Shown: positions 51,851 to 62,661, counted from the stretch's first letter. The stretch is DNA of 64,000 bases from Mesorhizobium sp. LSHC420B00 (GCF_000503055.1 NZ_AYVY01000003.1:211265-275264), one strand, 5' to 3'. Numbers and translations: made by a program. Notes: generated by a model from the sequence alone, not told the origin.

Positions 51851-53622
51851 TCGAGTTCATCGCCCAGAACATGGCGCCGATCATGTTCGCCTCGCTGATC
51901 TTCTTCCTGCTGATCGGCTACCCCGTCGCCTTCTCGCTTGCCGCCAACGGCCTGATGTTCTTCTTCATCGGCGTGCTGCTGTCGCCCTATTCGGGCGGCT
52001 CGATCAACCTCGCCTGGCCGTTGCTGCACGCGTTGCCGGACAATTTCTACGGCAGCCGGGTGATGTCGAACGACACGCTGCTGGCGATCCCGTTCTTCAC
52101 CTTCATGGGCATCGTGCTCGAACGATCCGGCATGGCCGAAGACCTGCTCGACACGATCGGCCAGTTGTTCGGACCGGTTCGTGGTGGCCTGGCCTATGCC
52201 GTGATTTTCGTCGGCGCGCTGCTGGCCGCGACGACCGGCGTGGTGGCGGCTTCCGTCATTGCCATGGGGCTGATTTCGCTGCCGATCATGCTGCGCTACG
52301 GCTACGACCGGCGGCTGGCATCCGGCGTCATCGCAGCATCGGGCACGCTCGCCCAGATCATCCCGCCGTCACTGGTGCTGATCGTGCTGGCCGACCAGCT
52401 CGGCCGCTCGGTCGGCGATATGTACAAGGGGGCGCTGATCCCCGGGCTCATTTTGACCGGCATCTACATGCTCTACATCCTGCTCATGTCGATCGTCCGG
52501 CCGAAGTCGATGCCGGCACTGCCGCTGGAGGCCCGCACGCTCGGTCACGGTGTGCTGTCGCTGCTGGCGGCGCTGCTGGCGGCGGTGGTGGTTTCCTATG
52601 CCGCGTATCGCTACCTCGCGCCAAACCATGGCGGCAATGCCGATATCCTCGGCGCCACCATCGGCGTGATCTTCATCTATGTCGTGGCGATCATCGACCA
52701 GCGCCTGAAGATCAACCTGATGTCGAGGTTGGCACAGCAGGTGATCATCGTGCTGATCCCGCCGCTGGCGCTGATCTTCCTGGTGCTGGGTACCATTTTC
52801 CTCGGCATCGCCACGCCGACGGAGGGCGGCGCCATGGGCGCCGTCGGCGCGCTGGCGATGGCGGCGATGAAGGGGCGGCTGTCGCTCGACGTGGTCAAGC
52901 AGGCGCTGGCCTCAACGACGCGGCTGTCGTCCTTCGTGCTGTTCATCCTGATCGGCGCGCGGGTGTTCTCGCTGACCTTCTACGGCGTCAATGGCCACAT
53001 CTGGGTCGAGCACCTGTTGACGTCGCTGCCGGGCGGTGAAGTCGGTTTCCTGATTGGCGTCAACATCCTCGTCTTCGTGCTCGCCTTCTTCCTCGATTTC
53101 TTCGAGCTCGCCTTCATCATCGTGCCGCTTTTGGCGCCGGCGGCCGACAAGCTCGGCATCGACCTGATCTGGTTCGGCGTGCTGCTCGGGGTTAACATGC
53201 AGACCAGCTTCATGCATCCACCGTTCGGCTTCGCGCTGTTTTATCTGCGCTCGGTCGCCGCACGCGTGCCCTATCTCGACCGGCTCACCGGCAAACAGAT
53301 CGCGCCCGTCACCACCGGGCAGATCTATTGGGGCGCAGTGCCGTTCGTCTGTATCCAGGTGATCATGATCGGCCTGACCATCGCCTTCCCGCAGATGGTG
53401 ATGCACTACAAAGGCGCCGTCGTCGATCCAGCGACGATCGACATCAAGGTGCCGGAGATGCCCAGCCTGTCGCCGCTCGGCACGCCGCCGGCCGGTGGCA
53501 GCACGGCACCCGCTGCGCCCGGCGCGCAGGACCTGTCGCAGCCGCCAAGCTTCGACGAAAAGCCGCCCGCGAAACCGGCGGCACCGGCAACCGATCTGTC
53601 GCAACCACCGAGTTTCAATTGA
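51847..53622 (+). CDS. TRAP transporter large permease (DctM-type)
   Basis: This 591-residue protein has about 12-14 helices and the DctM marks GYPVAFSLAANGLMFF, FTFMGIVLERSGMAEDLLDT, ASGTLAQIIPPSLVLIVLAD and GIATPTEGGAMGA. It is longer than the usual 430-residue DctM. The extra length comes from a middle loop near residues 220-270 and a Pro/Ala-rich C-terminal tail that contains DLSQPPSF twice. The GTG start overlaps the small permease stop. The substrate may be a sugar acid or polyol, because an alcohol dehydrogenase follows 16 bases later. Confidence 0.95.
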   Translation: MIEFIAQNMAPIMFASLIFFLLIGYPVAFSLAANGLMFFFIGVLLSPYSGGSINLAWPLLHALPDNFYGSRVMSNDTLLAIPFFTFMGIVLERSGMAEDLLDTIGQLFGPVRGGLAYAVIFVGALLAATTGVVAASVIAMGLISLPIMLRYGYDRRLASGVIAASGTLAQIIPPSLVLIVLADQLGRSVGDMYKGALIPGLILTGIYMLYILLMSIVRPKSMPALPLEARTLGHGVLSLLAALLAAVVVSYAAYRYLAPNHGGNADILGATIGVIFIYVVAIIDQRLKINLMSRLAQQVIIVLIPPLALIFLVLGTIFLGIATPTEGGAMGAVGALAMAAMKGRLSLDVVKQALASTTRLSSFVLFILIGARVFSLTFYGVNGHIWVEHLLTSLPGGEVGFLIGVNILVFVLAFFLDFFELAFIIVPLLAPAADKLGIDLIWFGVLLGVNMQTSFMHPPFGFALFYLRSVAARVPYLDRLTGKQIAPVTTGQIYWGAVPFVCIQVIMIGLTIAFPQMVMHYKGAVVDPATIDIKVPEMPSLSPLGTPPAGGSTAPAAPGAQDLSQPPSFDEKPPAKPAAPATDLSQPPSFN

Positions 53623-53638
53623 CGAAGGCCCGGCAGCC

Positions 53639-54664
53639 ATGAAGGCGGTGCGACTGGAGCGAGTGGGCGGCCTCGCCGTGTGCGAGGTCGAGAAACCGAC
53701 TGCCGGACCGGACGAGCTGCTGGTGCGGATCGAGGCGTGCGGCGTCTGCGGCACCGACCGGCATCTTTTCCATGGCGAATTCCCGTGCACGCCGCCGGTG
53801 ACTCTCGGCCATGAATTCTCCGGCATCGTCGAGGCGATCGGACCTGCCGTATCCGGCTTTGCCGTCGGCGACCGCGTCACCGGCGATCCCAACATCGCCT
53901 GCGGCCGGTGCGCGCATTGCCAGGCCGGCCGGGTCAACCTCTGCGGCAATCTGCGTGCCATCGGCATCCATCGCGATGGCGGCTTTGCCGAATATCTTGC
54001 CCTGCCGCAGAAACAGGCTTTCGTCCTGCCAGGCGATCTGACGCCGACGCATGGTGCGTTCTGCGAGCCGCTCGGCTGCTGCCTGCATGGCGTGGACCTT
54101 GCCGCGATCAGACCAGGTTCGTCGGTTGCCGTGCTCGGCGGCGGCGTGATCGGCCTGCTCACCGTTCAACTGGCAAAGCTCGCCGGTGCGACGACCATCA
54201 TCCTGTCGACGCGCCAGGCCTCGCGGCGCGCCCTTGCCGAGGAACTTGGCGCAACGGCGACGGTCGATCCCAGCGCTTCCGACATCACCGACGCGATCGT
54301 CGGCCGGTCGGGTTTGATGCCGGGCGGCGTCGACGTGGTGTTCGAATGCGCCGGCGTGAAAGACACCGTCGAGCAGGCGATGCGGCTGGCCAAGGCGGGC
54401 GGCACAATTGTCGTCGTCGGCGTCATGCCGCAAGGCATGAAAGCGGCGTTCGAACCGTTCGACCTGCTGTTCCGCGAGTTGAAGGTCCTGGGCTCCTTCC
54501 TCAATCCCTTTACCCATCGCCGGGCCGCCGATCTCATCGCCTCGGGTGCGATCGAGGTAGACCGGCTGATATCGCGACAAGTCGACCTCGACGAGGCGGT
54601 GGCGATCATTGCCAACCCGTCGGCACCAGGTGAGGTCAAGGTCCTGGTAGTGCCTCAGGGCTGA
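53639..54664 (+). CDS. zinc-dependent medium-chain alcohol/polyol dehydrogenase
   Basis: This is a 341-residue MDR enzyme. The catalytic zinc ligands lie in CGVCGTDRH (Cys near residue 38) and GHEFSG (His-Glu). The structural zinc cluster is CGRCAHCQAGRVNLC. The Rossmann motif is GGGVIGLL. It resembles L-iditol/sorbitol/xylitol and threonine-type dehydrogenases. It starts 16 bases after the TRAP large permease and probably oxidises the imported compound. Confidence 0.92.
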   Translation: MKAVRLERVGGLAVCEVEKPTAGPDELLVRIEACGVCGTDRHLFHGEFPCTPPVTLGHEFSGIVEAIGPAVSGFAVGDRVTGDPNIACGRCAHCQAGRVNLCGNLRAIGIHRDGGFAEYLALPQKQAFVLPGDLTPTHGAFCEPLGCCLHGVDLAAIRPGSSVAVLGGGVIGLLTVQLAKLAGATTIILSTRQASRRALAEELGATATVDPSASDITDAIVGRSGLMPGGVDVVFECAGVKDTVEQAMRLAKAGGTIVVVGVMPQGMKAAFEPFDLLFRELKVLGSFLNPFTHRRAADLIASGAIEVDRLISRQVDLDEAVAIIANPSAPGEVKVLVVPQG

Positions 54665-54939
54665 TCGATCGGGCCAGTTGCCACCGGCGGGGCGACCGGT
54701 TACAGAAACTACGCCGAAAAAGACATTGCCGGTTCGGTAGTCCGGCTCTTCCCGTCCTGAGCACGATGCTCGGGGAAGCCTGTTCGCCACATTACTTGTG
54801 GGAGAACCCGCGGCCGGCAAGCGAGGCGAAACTCGCGAGCCGGTCGGGTCACGTCCGGATTTTCGGATGTAGCGGTCCCGCCGGTTTGCGCTCTTCGGTC
54901 GAAGCCTGTCCGCATTCAACCCGTGGCAGGAGACGCATC

Positions 54940-55314
54940 ATGAAACTGAACCACATAAATCTCGTCACCACCGAAGTTGCCGGCCTTGCCCGCTTCTTCA
55001 CCAGCCATTTCGGCTTTGAATTTGTCGCCGTGCGCGGCAAGGACGCCTTCGCGGTTCTGCGTGGCATCGATGGCTTCATCCTCAATCTGATGAAGCCGGG
55101 GAAAGGCGAGCCCGCCAGCTATCCGGACGGCTTTCACGTTGGCTTCTTCGTCGGCAAGCCGGAGTTTGTGCATGCAAAGCGAGCCGGGCTTGCCGATGCC
55201 GGCCTGCAACCGGGCGAGGTCCAGCAGCTAATGCGCGGCCGCATCCAGTCGAGGACGTTCTATTGCCATGCGCCGGGTGGAGTACTGGTCGAAGTCAGTG
55301 CGTCCGAAGGCTGA
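54940..55314 (+). CDS. VOC (glyoxalase/bleomycin-resistance fold) family protein
   Basis: The 124-residue protein has two beta-alpha-beta-beta-beta units of the vicinal oxygen chelate fold. Metal-site candidates are the His in MKLNHINLV, the His in FHVGFF and the late Glu in GVLVEVS. Members isomerise, epimerise or cleave small molecules. The start at 54940 follows GGAGAC. A gene-free stretch of 275 bases separates it from the dehydrogenase; I saw no feature in it. Confidence 0.85.
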   Translation: MKLNHINLVTTEVAGLARFFTSHFGFEFVAVRGKDAFAVLRGIDGFILNLMKPGKGEPASYPDGFHVGFFVGKPEFVHAKRAGLADAGLQPGEVQQLMRGRIQSRTFYCHAPGGVLVEVSASEG

Positions 55315-55423
55315 CAGGGAAGGACCGCGGGGCGTGGCTCGCGGTCCTTTGACGAGATCCATCAAACGCCTGGAGCGGAATGCATTTCAAACCAAACGGG
55401 ACATCCGCTTTGTTTTAGCCCTT

Positions 55424-55461
55424 TTCTGCGACGCCGAGTGGAGCCACTCGGCGTCGCAGAA
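55424..55461. terminator. perfect 17-bp hairpin after the TRAP binding-protein gene
   Basis: TTCTGCGACGCCGAGTG (55424-55440) pairs perfectly with CACTCGGCGTCGCAGAA (55445-55461) around GAGC. It lies four bases past the stop of the minus-strand TRAP binding protein and between convergent genes. No U-tract follows on either strand, so it may protect the mRNA end or need Rho. Confidence 0.6.
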
Positions 55462-55465
55462 TATT

Positions 55466-56713
<1,248 letters not shown>

Positions 56714-56860
56714 TCACGGCGTTGGGGCAGATCTTGCAACTATAGTCTAAGGTCGATTAACTGGCCTACGCGACACGCCGAAACTTGCCATGGAAATGCG
56801 CCTTCGGATCGCCTATTTTGCAGGCAGATAATTCGTTGCACCCGATGGGATCCGGACCAA

Positions 56861-57634
56861 ATGCACCAGCCGCTCGTCGCCATATCGACCGATGTCCGCC
56901 AGTTCGACAATTACATTTGGCATGCCACGCCACAGCAATATCTTGAAGCGGCGCTTTCGGGTGCAGGCGTGTTCCCGCTGCTGGTACCGTCCTTCGGCGA
57001 CCGGCTCGACTTCGATGAACTGCTTTCCGCCGTCGACGGCGTCATGGTCACCGGTTCGAAGTCCAACGTTCATCCCTCGCTCTATGGCGGTGACGCCAGC
57101 GAAGCCAATGGTCCTTACGACTCCGCCCGCGACGCGACGACGTTGCCACTGATCCGCCGGGCGGTGGAGCGCGGGGTACCGCTGCTCGCCATCTGCCGCG
57201 GAATCCAGGAGATGAATGTGGCACTGGGCGGCACGCTGGCGACCGAAATCCAGGAACGCGCCGGTTCGCTCGACCATCGTGCGCCGGCAAGCGACAATCA
57301 GGACGAACGCTTCGCCATCCGCCAGAGCGTGTCGATAAAACCCGGCAGCTGCCTGGCCGGGGTCTTCGGCGCCGGCGACATCCTGGTCAATTCGGTGCAT
57401 CGCCAGGCCATCGATCGGCTTGGCCCGAAGCTGCAGGTCGAAGCGGTCGCCGCCGACGGCACTGTCGAGGCGGTTTCGGTCAAGGACGCCCGCGCCTTCG
57501 CTGTTGGCGTGCAGTGGCATCCAGAGTACTGGGTCGAATCTGACAACATCTCGGCAAAGATTTTCCGCGCCTTCGGCGACGCTGTACGTCTGCATCAGGC
57601 GGCGAAATCGGGCGCGCGCGCAGCGGCAGAATAG
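56861..57634 (+). CDS. class I glutamine amidotransferase-like hydrolase (PuuD/gamma-Glu-GABA hydrolase family)
   Basis: This 257-residue protein has the peptidase C26 nucleophile Cys112 in LAICRGIQEMN and a late QWHPEYW triad segment. VTGSKSNVHPSLYGG precedes the helix with DSARDATTLPLIRRAVE. It probably hydrolyses gamma-glutamyl amides, as PuuD does in putrescine breakdown, or acts on folate-like conjugates. The ATG at 56861 is chosen because the upstream open frame has no family-like sequence. Confidence 0.88.
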   Translation: MHQPLVAISTDVRQFDNYIWHATPQQYLEAALSGAGVFPLLVPSFGDRLDFDELLSAVDGVMVTGSKSNVHPSLYGGDASEANGPYDSARDATTLPLIRRAVERGVPLLAICRGIQEMNVALGGTLATEIQERAGSLDHRAPASDNQDERFAIRQSVSIKPGSCLAGVFGAGDILVNSVHRQAIDRLGPKLQVEAVAADGTVEAVSVKDARAFAVGVQWHPEYWVESDNISAKIFRAFGDAVRLHQAAKSGARAAAE

Positions 57635-57640
57635 CGCTCG

Positions 57641-58036
57641 TCAGTTGCCGGCCGACGGCAGCGATAGCAGCGGCAGCGCCGGCGCGTAGGATTCGTAACC
57701 GTCGCCATCGGCGACTGAGAACATGACGATTGGATCGGTGCCGTTGGCGCTGAATGTGACCGTGCCGTCATTCTGCTCTCGCCAGAACTTCGCCTGCTCG
57801 ACACCGGGCAACACCCGGCGGCAATTCGCGGCGACCGTCAACAGCGACAAGCCTTGCGAAATCTCGGCGCCACGGCTGACCGCACAAGACGCCTCGTCAC
57901 CATGGGCTACCAGCCGGTAGTTGCCGGATGAAGGTGGTGACTCACTGGCTGCACGGCTTTCACCGCTACCGGCATAAAACAGCTGGACGCTGCCGAACAG
58001 CACAGCAACCGCCATCAATGCAGGAAGCGTTTTCAT
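57641..58036 (-). CDS. exported AprI/Inh-like small protein
   Basis: The 131-residue protein has a signal peptide (about residues 1-29). A beta-rich mature part contains GNYRLVAHGDEASCAVS and a later ANCRRVLPGV (two Cys), then FWREQNDGTVTFSANG and IVMFSVADGDGYES. This pattern fits the AprI/Inh metalloprotease-inhibitor barrel, where a disulphide links the early and middle strands. The assignment is by pattern only. It is convergent with the amidotransferase gene, with six bases between them. Confidence 0.65.
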   Translation of the reverse strand: MKTLPALMAVAVLFGSVQLFYAGSGESRAASESPPSSGNYRLVAHGDEASCAVSRGAEISQGLSLLTVAANCRRVLPGVEQAKFWREQNDGTVTFSANGTDPIVMFSVADGDGYESYAPALPLLSLPSAGN

Positions 58037-58190
58037 CCTGTTTCTCCGCGCATTTCAAGCGCGCCGCGTTCGAAGAGATCAGGAGGCGCGCTTCATCTTG
58101 CTGTCATGTGCTGTCAGGCGGACAGACACTAGGAAGGGACCAGAATGATTCCGAAGGGTTAAGCTGAAGTTAATAGATATGGCAGCCCGC

Positions 58191-59171
58191 TTACGGCCTT
58201 GCCTTGACATTTGCCGTCTCCGGCACCGGCGTCAGTGCCTTGCGCTGCGAAAACCACGAGACCAGATTGTCGACGCATAGGTCCGCCATGGCGCGGCGGG
58301 TGTGCTGCGAGGCGGAGCCGACATGTGGCAAAAGCGAGGTGTTGGGCGCGGCAAGCAACGCCGCTGGCACATTCGGCTCGTCGGCAAAGACGTCTAGCCC
58401 GGCAGCGGCGATGCTGCCGCTGGCAAGTGCGGCGGCAAGGGCTGGCTCGTCGACCGTGCTGCCCCGGCCGATATTGACGAAGACGCCGTTCGGCCCAAGA
58501 GCCGAGAGGATTTCGGCATTGACTGCCCTTTCCGTCGCGGCCCCGCCGGGCGCCACCGAGATCAGTGTGTCGACCGCCTCGGCGAGACCTTTCAGCGTCG
58601 GGTGATAGTCATAGGACAGGCCTTCGACGCGGCGCCGGTTGTGGTAGGCGATGGGCAGCCCGAAAGCGTCGAGCCGGCGGGCAATGGCGAGGCCGATGCG
58701 GCCCATGCCAAAGATACCGACATGGCGCCCGCGCAGGGTCAGCCGGCTCAGCGGATAGTTGCCTTTGCGCAGCCAACTTCCGTCGCGCAGCCAGGCCTCG
58801 GCGCGCGGCAGTTCGCGGATGGTGTTGATCAGCAAGCCGAGCGCCGTATCGGCGACCTCTTCGGTCAGCACATCCGGGGTGTTGGTGACCATGATGCCGC
58901 GCTGTACGGCGTGGCGGACATCGACAGAATCATAGCCGACGCCGAAATTGGCGATGATCTCGAGCTTTGGCAGCGCGTCCATCAACGCGGCGCTTATGCC
59001 GCCGAAGGCGGCTATGCCGCGCACCGTACGGCGCATGTCGTCGGTGACCAGCGACGGATCGGCGCCTTCGATCCGGACGCGGCTGAACGCCCCGTCGATG
59101 CGGCCGACCGCATGGTCGTTGAACTGGCCCGGCACCAGAATGGCGACAGCTTGCTGTTCGGTTTTTGTCAT
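58191..59171 (-). CDS. D-2-hydroxyacid dehydrogenase
   Basis: The 326-residue NAD(P)-dependent enzyme has the nucleotide motif GMGRIGLAIARR, catalytic Arg in FVNIGRGS, Glu in FADEPNVPAA and His in LLPHVGSAS. This set reduces 2-oxoacids to D-2-hydroxyacids (glyoxylate/hydroxypyruvate reductase-like). The start codon overlaps the LacI regulator stop by four bases (ATGA), so the two are translationally coupled. Confidence 0.94.
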   Translation of the reverse strand: MTKTEQQAVAILVPGQFNDHAVGRIDGAFSRVRIEGADPSLVTDDMRRTVRGIAAFGGISAALMDALPKLEIIANFGVGYDSVDVRHAVQRGIMVTNTPDVLTEEVADTALGLLINTIRELPRAEAWLRDGSWLRKGNYPLSRLTLRGRHVGIFGMGRIGLAIARRLDAFGLPIAYHNRRRVEGLSYDYHPTLKGLAEAVDTLISVAPGGAATERAVNAEILSALGPNGVFVNIGRGSTVDEPALAAALASGSIAAAGLDVFADEPNVPAALLAAPNTSLLPHVGSASQHTRRAMADLCVDNLVSWFSQRKALTPVPETANVKARP

Positions 59172-60211
59172 GCACGTTCCACCGGTTTGCCGGTCGACTG
59201 GCGCACATGCAGTTCCGGCTTGATCAGTTCCTGCGACGGCCGCACCGTCTGTCCGTTGAGTTTGTCGAGCAGCGCGCTGGCGGCGCGGCGGCCAACCTCG
59301 CGCTGGCCGTTCCAGACCGTGGTCAGTGCCGGCGTCGCGATCGCCGCTTCCTCGAGGTCGTCATAGCCGGTAACGGAGATGTCGATGCCCGGCACCAGCC
59401 CCGCGCGCGCAATGCCGTTCATCAGGCCGATGGCGACGAGGTCGTTCCAGCAGCAGGCCGCGGTAGGCCTGTCTTTCAGCGCCAAGAACTGCCCGGCAGC
59501 CTCGAAGCCGGCCTGCTTGGTGCGCGGGCCGGCGATACGCCATGACGGCCTGACCTCGAGCCCTGCCGCCTCCATGGCGTTGACATATCCCTGATAACGG
59601 TCGCGGCCGGTCGACGTCTGGTCGGTACCGCCGATCATGGCGATGCGCTTGTGGCCAAGCGAGATCAGATGATTGGTAGCAAGCCCGGTGCCATAGGCAT
59701 CGTCGCCGCGAAACACCGGCACGTCGGCACCTTCGACGGTGCGTGCAATCAGCACTGCCGGGAGACCGTTCTCCTCGGCCATGATTATGTCTTCGGGCGG
59801 TGTGCCGATGGCCGGCGACATGATGACGCCGTCAGCGCCGAGCTGCAGAAGCGTGTCGATGAAGGTGCGCTGTTTCTCGAGTTGGTCGTAGTGGTTCGAC
59901 AGGATGAAGGTCTGCCGGCTGCGGTCGAGTTCGCTCTCGATCGAACGCAGTATCTCGGCAAAGAACGGGTTCATGATGTCGTGGACGACGACGCCGACAA
60001 TGCCCGAGCGTGAGGTGCGAAGGCTGGCGGCACGGCGGTTGTAGATATAGCCGATGGCGCGTGCATGTTCCTTGATACGGTCGCGGGTGCCGCCGGCGAC
60101 CAGCGGGCTGTCGCGCAAGGCCAGCGAGACCGTGGCCGTGGACACGCCGAGCGCATCCGCGATGGTCGAAAGCTTGATCTTCTGTGCCAGCGCCCTGCGC
60201 TCCCGAAGCAA
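59168..60211 (-). CDS. LacI family transcriptional regulator
   Basis: This 347-residue regulator has a helix-turn-helix (KLSTIADALGVSTATVSLALRD, near residues 13-34), a hinge helix (AASLRTSR) and a periplasmic-binding-protein-like sensor domain. The start is a TTG at 60211 with no good ribosome site; a later start near residue 8 is possible. A perfect palindrome abuts it, so autoregulation is likely. The sugar or acid ligand is unknown; the co-transcribed 2-hydroxyacid dehydrogenase gives the metabolic context. Confidence 0.93.
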   Translation of the reverse strand: MLRERRALAQKIKLSTIADALGVSTATVSLALRDSPLVAGGTRDRIKEHARAIGYIYNRRAASLRTSRSGIVGVVVHDIMNPFFAEILRSIESELDRSRQTFILSNHYDQLEKQRTFIDTLLQLGADGVIMSPAIGTPPEDIIMAEENGLPAVLIARTVEGADVPVFRGDDAYGTGLATNHLISLGHKRIAMIGGTDQTSTGRDRYQGYVNAMEAAGLEVRPSWRIAGPRTKQAGFEAAGQFLALKDRPTAACCWNDLVAIGLMNGIARAGLVPGIDISVTGYDDLEEAAIATPALTTVWNGQREVGRRAASALLDKLNGQTVRPSQELIKPELHVRQSTGKPVERA

Positions 60212-60226
60212 TTTAAACTGTTTAAA
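60212..60226. promoter_or_regulatory. palindromic operator candidate TTTAAACTGTTTAAA
   Basis: This perfect 15-base palindrome, with TTTAAAC on each side of a central T, is AT-rich in a GC-rich setting and lies directly at the LacI start. It is the best local candidate for LacI-family binding and may overlap the promoter or ribosome site. Confidence 0.65.
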
Positions 60227-60258
60227 GGCCGGCTCTTATGCCATCGATCCCGAGCAAA

Positions 60259-61281
60259 TCAAAGTTTTTTTGCCAGCGCTTCCGCCTCCGCGTCCAGCGT
60301 CGCGCGGTTGTGCAAGCGAAGCCGGTGCTCGCGGTGGACGATGTAGAGGCCGCTGGCGACGATGACGGTGGCACCGACCAGCGTCCAGCGGTCGGGAAAC
60401 TGGTTGAAGACGATCAGGCCGGAGATGATCATCCAGATCATCTGCGAATAGGGATAGGGAGCCAGGGCCGTGGTGGTGGCAAGGCGATAGGCCTGCACAA
60501 GAAGCCAATGGCCGATGGCGCCGAAGACGCCAAGCATCAGCAATATGAACCAGTGCCAGCCATCCTGCGGCAGCGAAAGCGAAAACGGCAGTGTCGGCAG
60601 CAGCAGCACGGCCGGCGCCAGCGCCGAAAACAGGATGAGACTTTCCGAGGTTTCCGTCGCCGACATACGGCGCGTCATGATGACGTAGAAACTGTTCGAT
60701 AGCATCGAGCCGAGCGCAAAGAGATGGCCGACGCCAAAAACCCCGATGCCCGGCCGGGTGATGATGAGGACGCCGACAAAGCCGCTCATGATCGCCAGCC
60801 AGCGCCGCCAGCCGGCCCATTCGCCGAGCAACGGACCGGCAAGCGCGGTGATCACCATCGGGCCGAAGAAGTAGATCGAGGTGGTTTCCGCCAGCTGCAG
60901 CATCCGCAGCGCCAGAATGTTGAACATGGTCGATCCGAACAGGAGCAGACCGCGCGTGAGATGCGCCGGCAGGTTGGCGGGACGAAAACGCAACGGCTCA
61001 CGCCATCCGCGCAGAAAGACGCCGACAAGCAGGACATGGACCGCGAAGCGGGTCCAGGCGACGATCAGCGCCGAGACGCCAGCCAGCACAAGGTACTTGC
61101 TGCTGGTGTCGAGGAAGGTGAAAAACACATAGACGGAAAGCATGCACAGGATCGCCGCCGGCGACGTAGCGCTTTCGTCTTGTCTTGGGGGAGCATTCAA
61201 TTTCAGGCCGGACGGGAAGCAAGGCAGTCCCTCACCAATGCGGGAATTGTCGCCAGCGGGCAAGCCAAAAGAGGCTGGCAC
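60259..61281 (-). CDS. DMT-superfamily (EamA) drug/metabolite exporter
   Basis: The 340-residue frame has ten predicted helices in two EamA repeats (for example GVLIITRPGIGVFGVGHL and the second-half FGAIGHWLLVQAYRLATTTALAPYPYSQMIW). A Lys- and Glu-containing cytosolic tail ends the protein. The upstream start is uncertain: GTG 61281 or a later TTG near 61200. About 25-45 N-terminal residues may be absent in the real protein. The gene follows in the same direction as the LacI pair, but a control region separates them. Confidence 0.9.
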   Translation of the reverse strand: MPASFGLPAGDNSRIGEGLPCFPSGLKLNAPPRQDESATSPAAILCMLSVYVFFTFLDTSSKYLVLAGVSALIVAWTRFAVHVLLVGVFLRGWREPLRFRPANLPAHLTRGLLLFGSTMFNILALRMLQLAETTSIYFFGPMVITALAGPLLGEWAGWRRWLAIMSGFVGVLIITRPGIGVFGVGHLFALGSMLSNSFYVIMTRRMSATETSESLILFSALAPAVLLLPTLPFSLSLPQDGWHWFILLMLGVFGAIGHWLLVQAYRLATTTALAPYPYSQMIWMIISGLIVFNQFPDRWTLVGATVIVASGLYIVHREHRLRLHNRATLDAEAEALAKKL

Positions 61282-61328
61282 ACCGACAGGCGACGACAGG
61301 CTCAGTTTTGTTCCTGGTGGCCGGAGAG

Positions 61329-61736
61329 TCAGGTGTGCATGCGGGCACCCTTGGTGATCTTGTCGACGAGCTTCTTTTCGGCGCGAAGCGCGATGCCGAC
61401 CACCTTGGCATCCTCCGGCGCAAATTCGGCAAAGACGGCACGGTTGGCCAGATCGTACCCAGTCGAAAACATTTCCTCGACATAGAGCGAAACCGTCACA
61501 CCACGCTCCAGCGCCCGCCGCTGGATCGTTCCGAGCGCCTGGCCGTCTGCCGAAAGCACGATGACCGGCTGGATCGATAGCGGGTTGTAGATATTGCCGG
61601 CGCGGTCACGGTAGGGCTCGCCGATGAGGTCGGGAAACTGCGCGACGATGCCGCTGGTCAGAAAGGCGGTGACGTTGAGCTTCTGCCAGACGGGAAGATC
61701 GTCCCTGAGCACGATTGCAAATTTCGTATCGAACAT
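61329..61736 (-). CDS. DUF2000 family protein
   Basis: The 135-residue protein has the DUF2000 pattern: FDTKFAIVLRDDLPVWQKLNVTAFLTSGI, a GEPYRDRAG strand, and QPVIVLSADGQALGTIQRRALERG. The fold is related to peptidyl-tRNA hydrolase 2-type domains. Function is unknown. It is divergent from an AraC regulator across 51 bases, a recurrent pairing in proteobacteria. Confidence 0.88.
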   Translation of the reverse strand: MFDTKFAIVLRDDLPVWQKLNVTAFLTSGIVAQFPDLIGEPYRDRAGNIYNPLSIQPVIVLSADGQALGTIQRRALERGVTVSLYVEEMFSTGYDLANRAVFAEFAPEDAKVVGIALRAEKKLVDKITKGARMHT

Positions 61737-61787
61737 GCGACAGTTTCCAATCCGAAAGGGGGCCAATCCGAGGCTGCGAGTGAAGCG

Positions 61788-62660
61788 ATGCCGCACGGTC
61801 TAGACGGGGAAGCCTTTCAGGGTCTTGGACGTTTGTGCGTGGATGCAGCCGAGAACTGCATCGTATCGGCACCCGGTACTGCCGGCATGGAACGCATCGA
61901 GGCCCGGTTCCACGGCAACGCCTTCGATCTCCATCGCCACGACACCTATGCAATCGGGGTGACGCTTTATGGCATACAGAGCTTCCGCTATCGCGGCGCG
62001 ACGCATCAGAGCCTGCCTGGCCAGATCATTATCCTTCATCCCGACGAAATGCACGATGGCGGCGCCGGCACAGAAGACGGATTGCGTTACAGAATGCTAT
62101 ATTTGGAGCCGTCCCTGATGCTCGATTGCCTCGGCGGCGGGTCACTGCCGTTTGTCGGGGATGCCGTGATGACAGACCGCGATTTCCGCGCGACGCTGCT
62201 TTCGGCGCTCGGGCCGCTGGATCAGGAACTGGACGAGCTGTTTGTGGTCGATTTCATGACGCAGCTGATGCAAAGCCTGGCCCGGCACGCCGGTCAGCCG
62301 GCGAAACCGATAGCGAAAACTGCGTGGCGTGCCGCCAGTCTGGCGCGCGACTATCTGGAGGAAAATGTCGCGCGGATTGTACGTTCGGATGAATTGGAGG
62401 CGATCACCGGATTGGACCGTTATGCCCTGTCGCGGCATTTCCGCGCCACCTTCTCCACCAGCCCGCACCGGTTCCTGTTGATGCGCCGGCTTCAACGAGC
62501 CCGTCGGATGATCGAATGCGACGAGCCGCTGGCGCAAATCGCCATCGCAGCCGGCTTCAGTGACCAAAGCCATTTCAATCGGCATTTCAAGAAGGCGTTC
62601 GGCGTCACACCCGGACGCTGGTCGGCACTGACGCGGCGGCCGTCAGCGGCGAACGCGTGA
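61788..62660 (+). CDS. AraC family transcriptional regulator
   Basis: The 290-residue protein has an N-terminal cupin-like ligand domain (FHGNAFDLHRHDTYAIGVTLYGIQ). A C-terminal double helix-turn-helix follows, with LEAITGLDRYALSRHFRATFSTSPHRFL and LAQIAIAAGFSDQSHFNRHFKKAFGVTP. It probably controls the divergent DUF2000 gene and itself. It ends one base from the MarR gene on the opposite strand. Confidence 0.93.
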   Translation: MPHGLDGEAFQGLGRLCVDAAENCIVSAPGTAGMERIEARFHGNAFDLHRHDTYAIGVTLYGIQSFRYRGATHQSLPGQIIILHPDEMHDGGAGTEDGLRYRMLYLEPSLMLDCLGGGSLPFVGDAVMTDRDFRATLLSALGPLDQELDELFVVDFMTQLMQSLARHAGQPAKPIAKTAWRAASLARDYLEENVARIVRSDELEAITGLDRYALSRHFRATFSTSPHRFLLMRRLQRARRMIECDEPLAQIAIAAGFSDQSHFNRHFKKAFGVTPGRWSALTRRPSAANA

Positions 62661-62661
62661 C

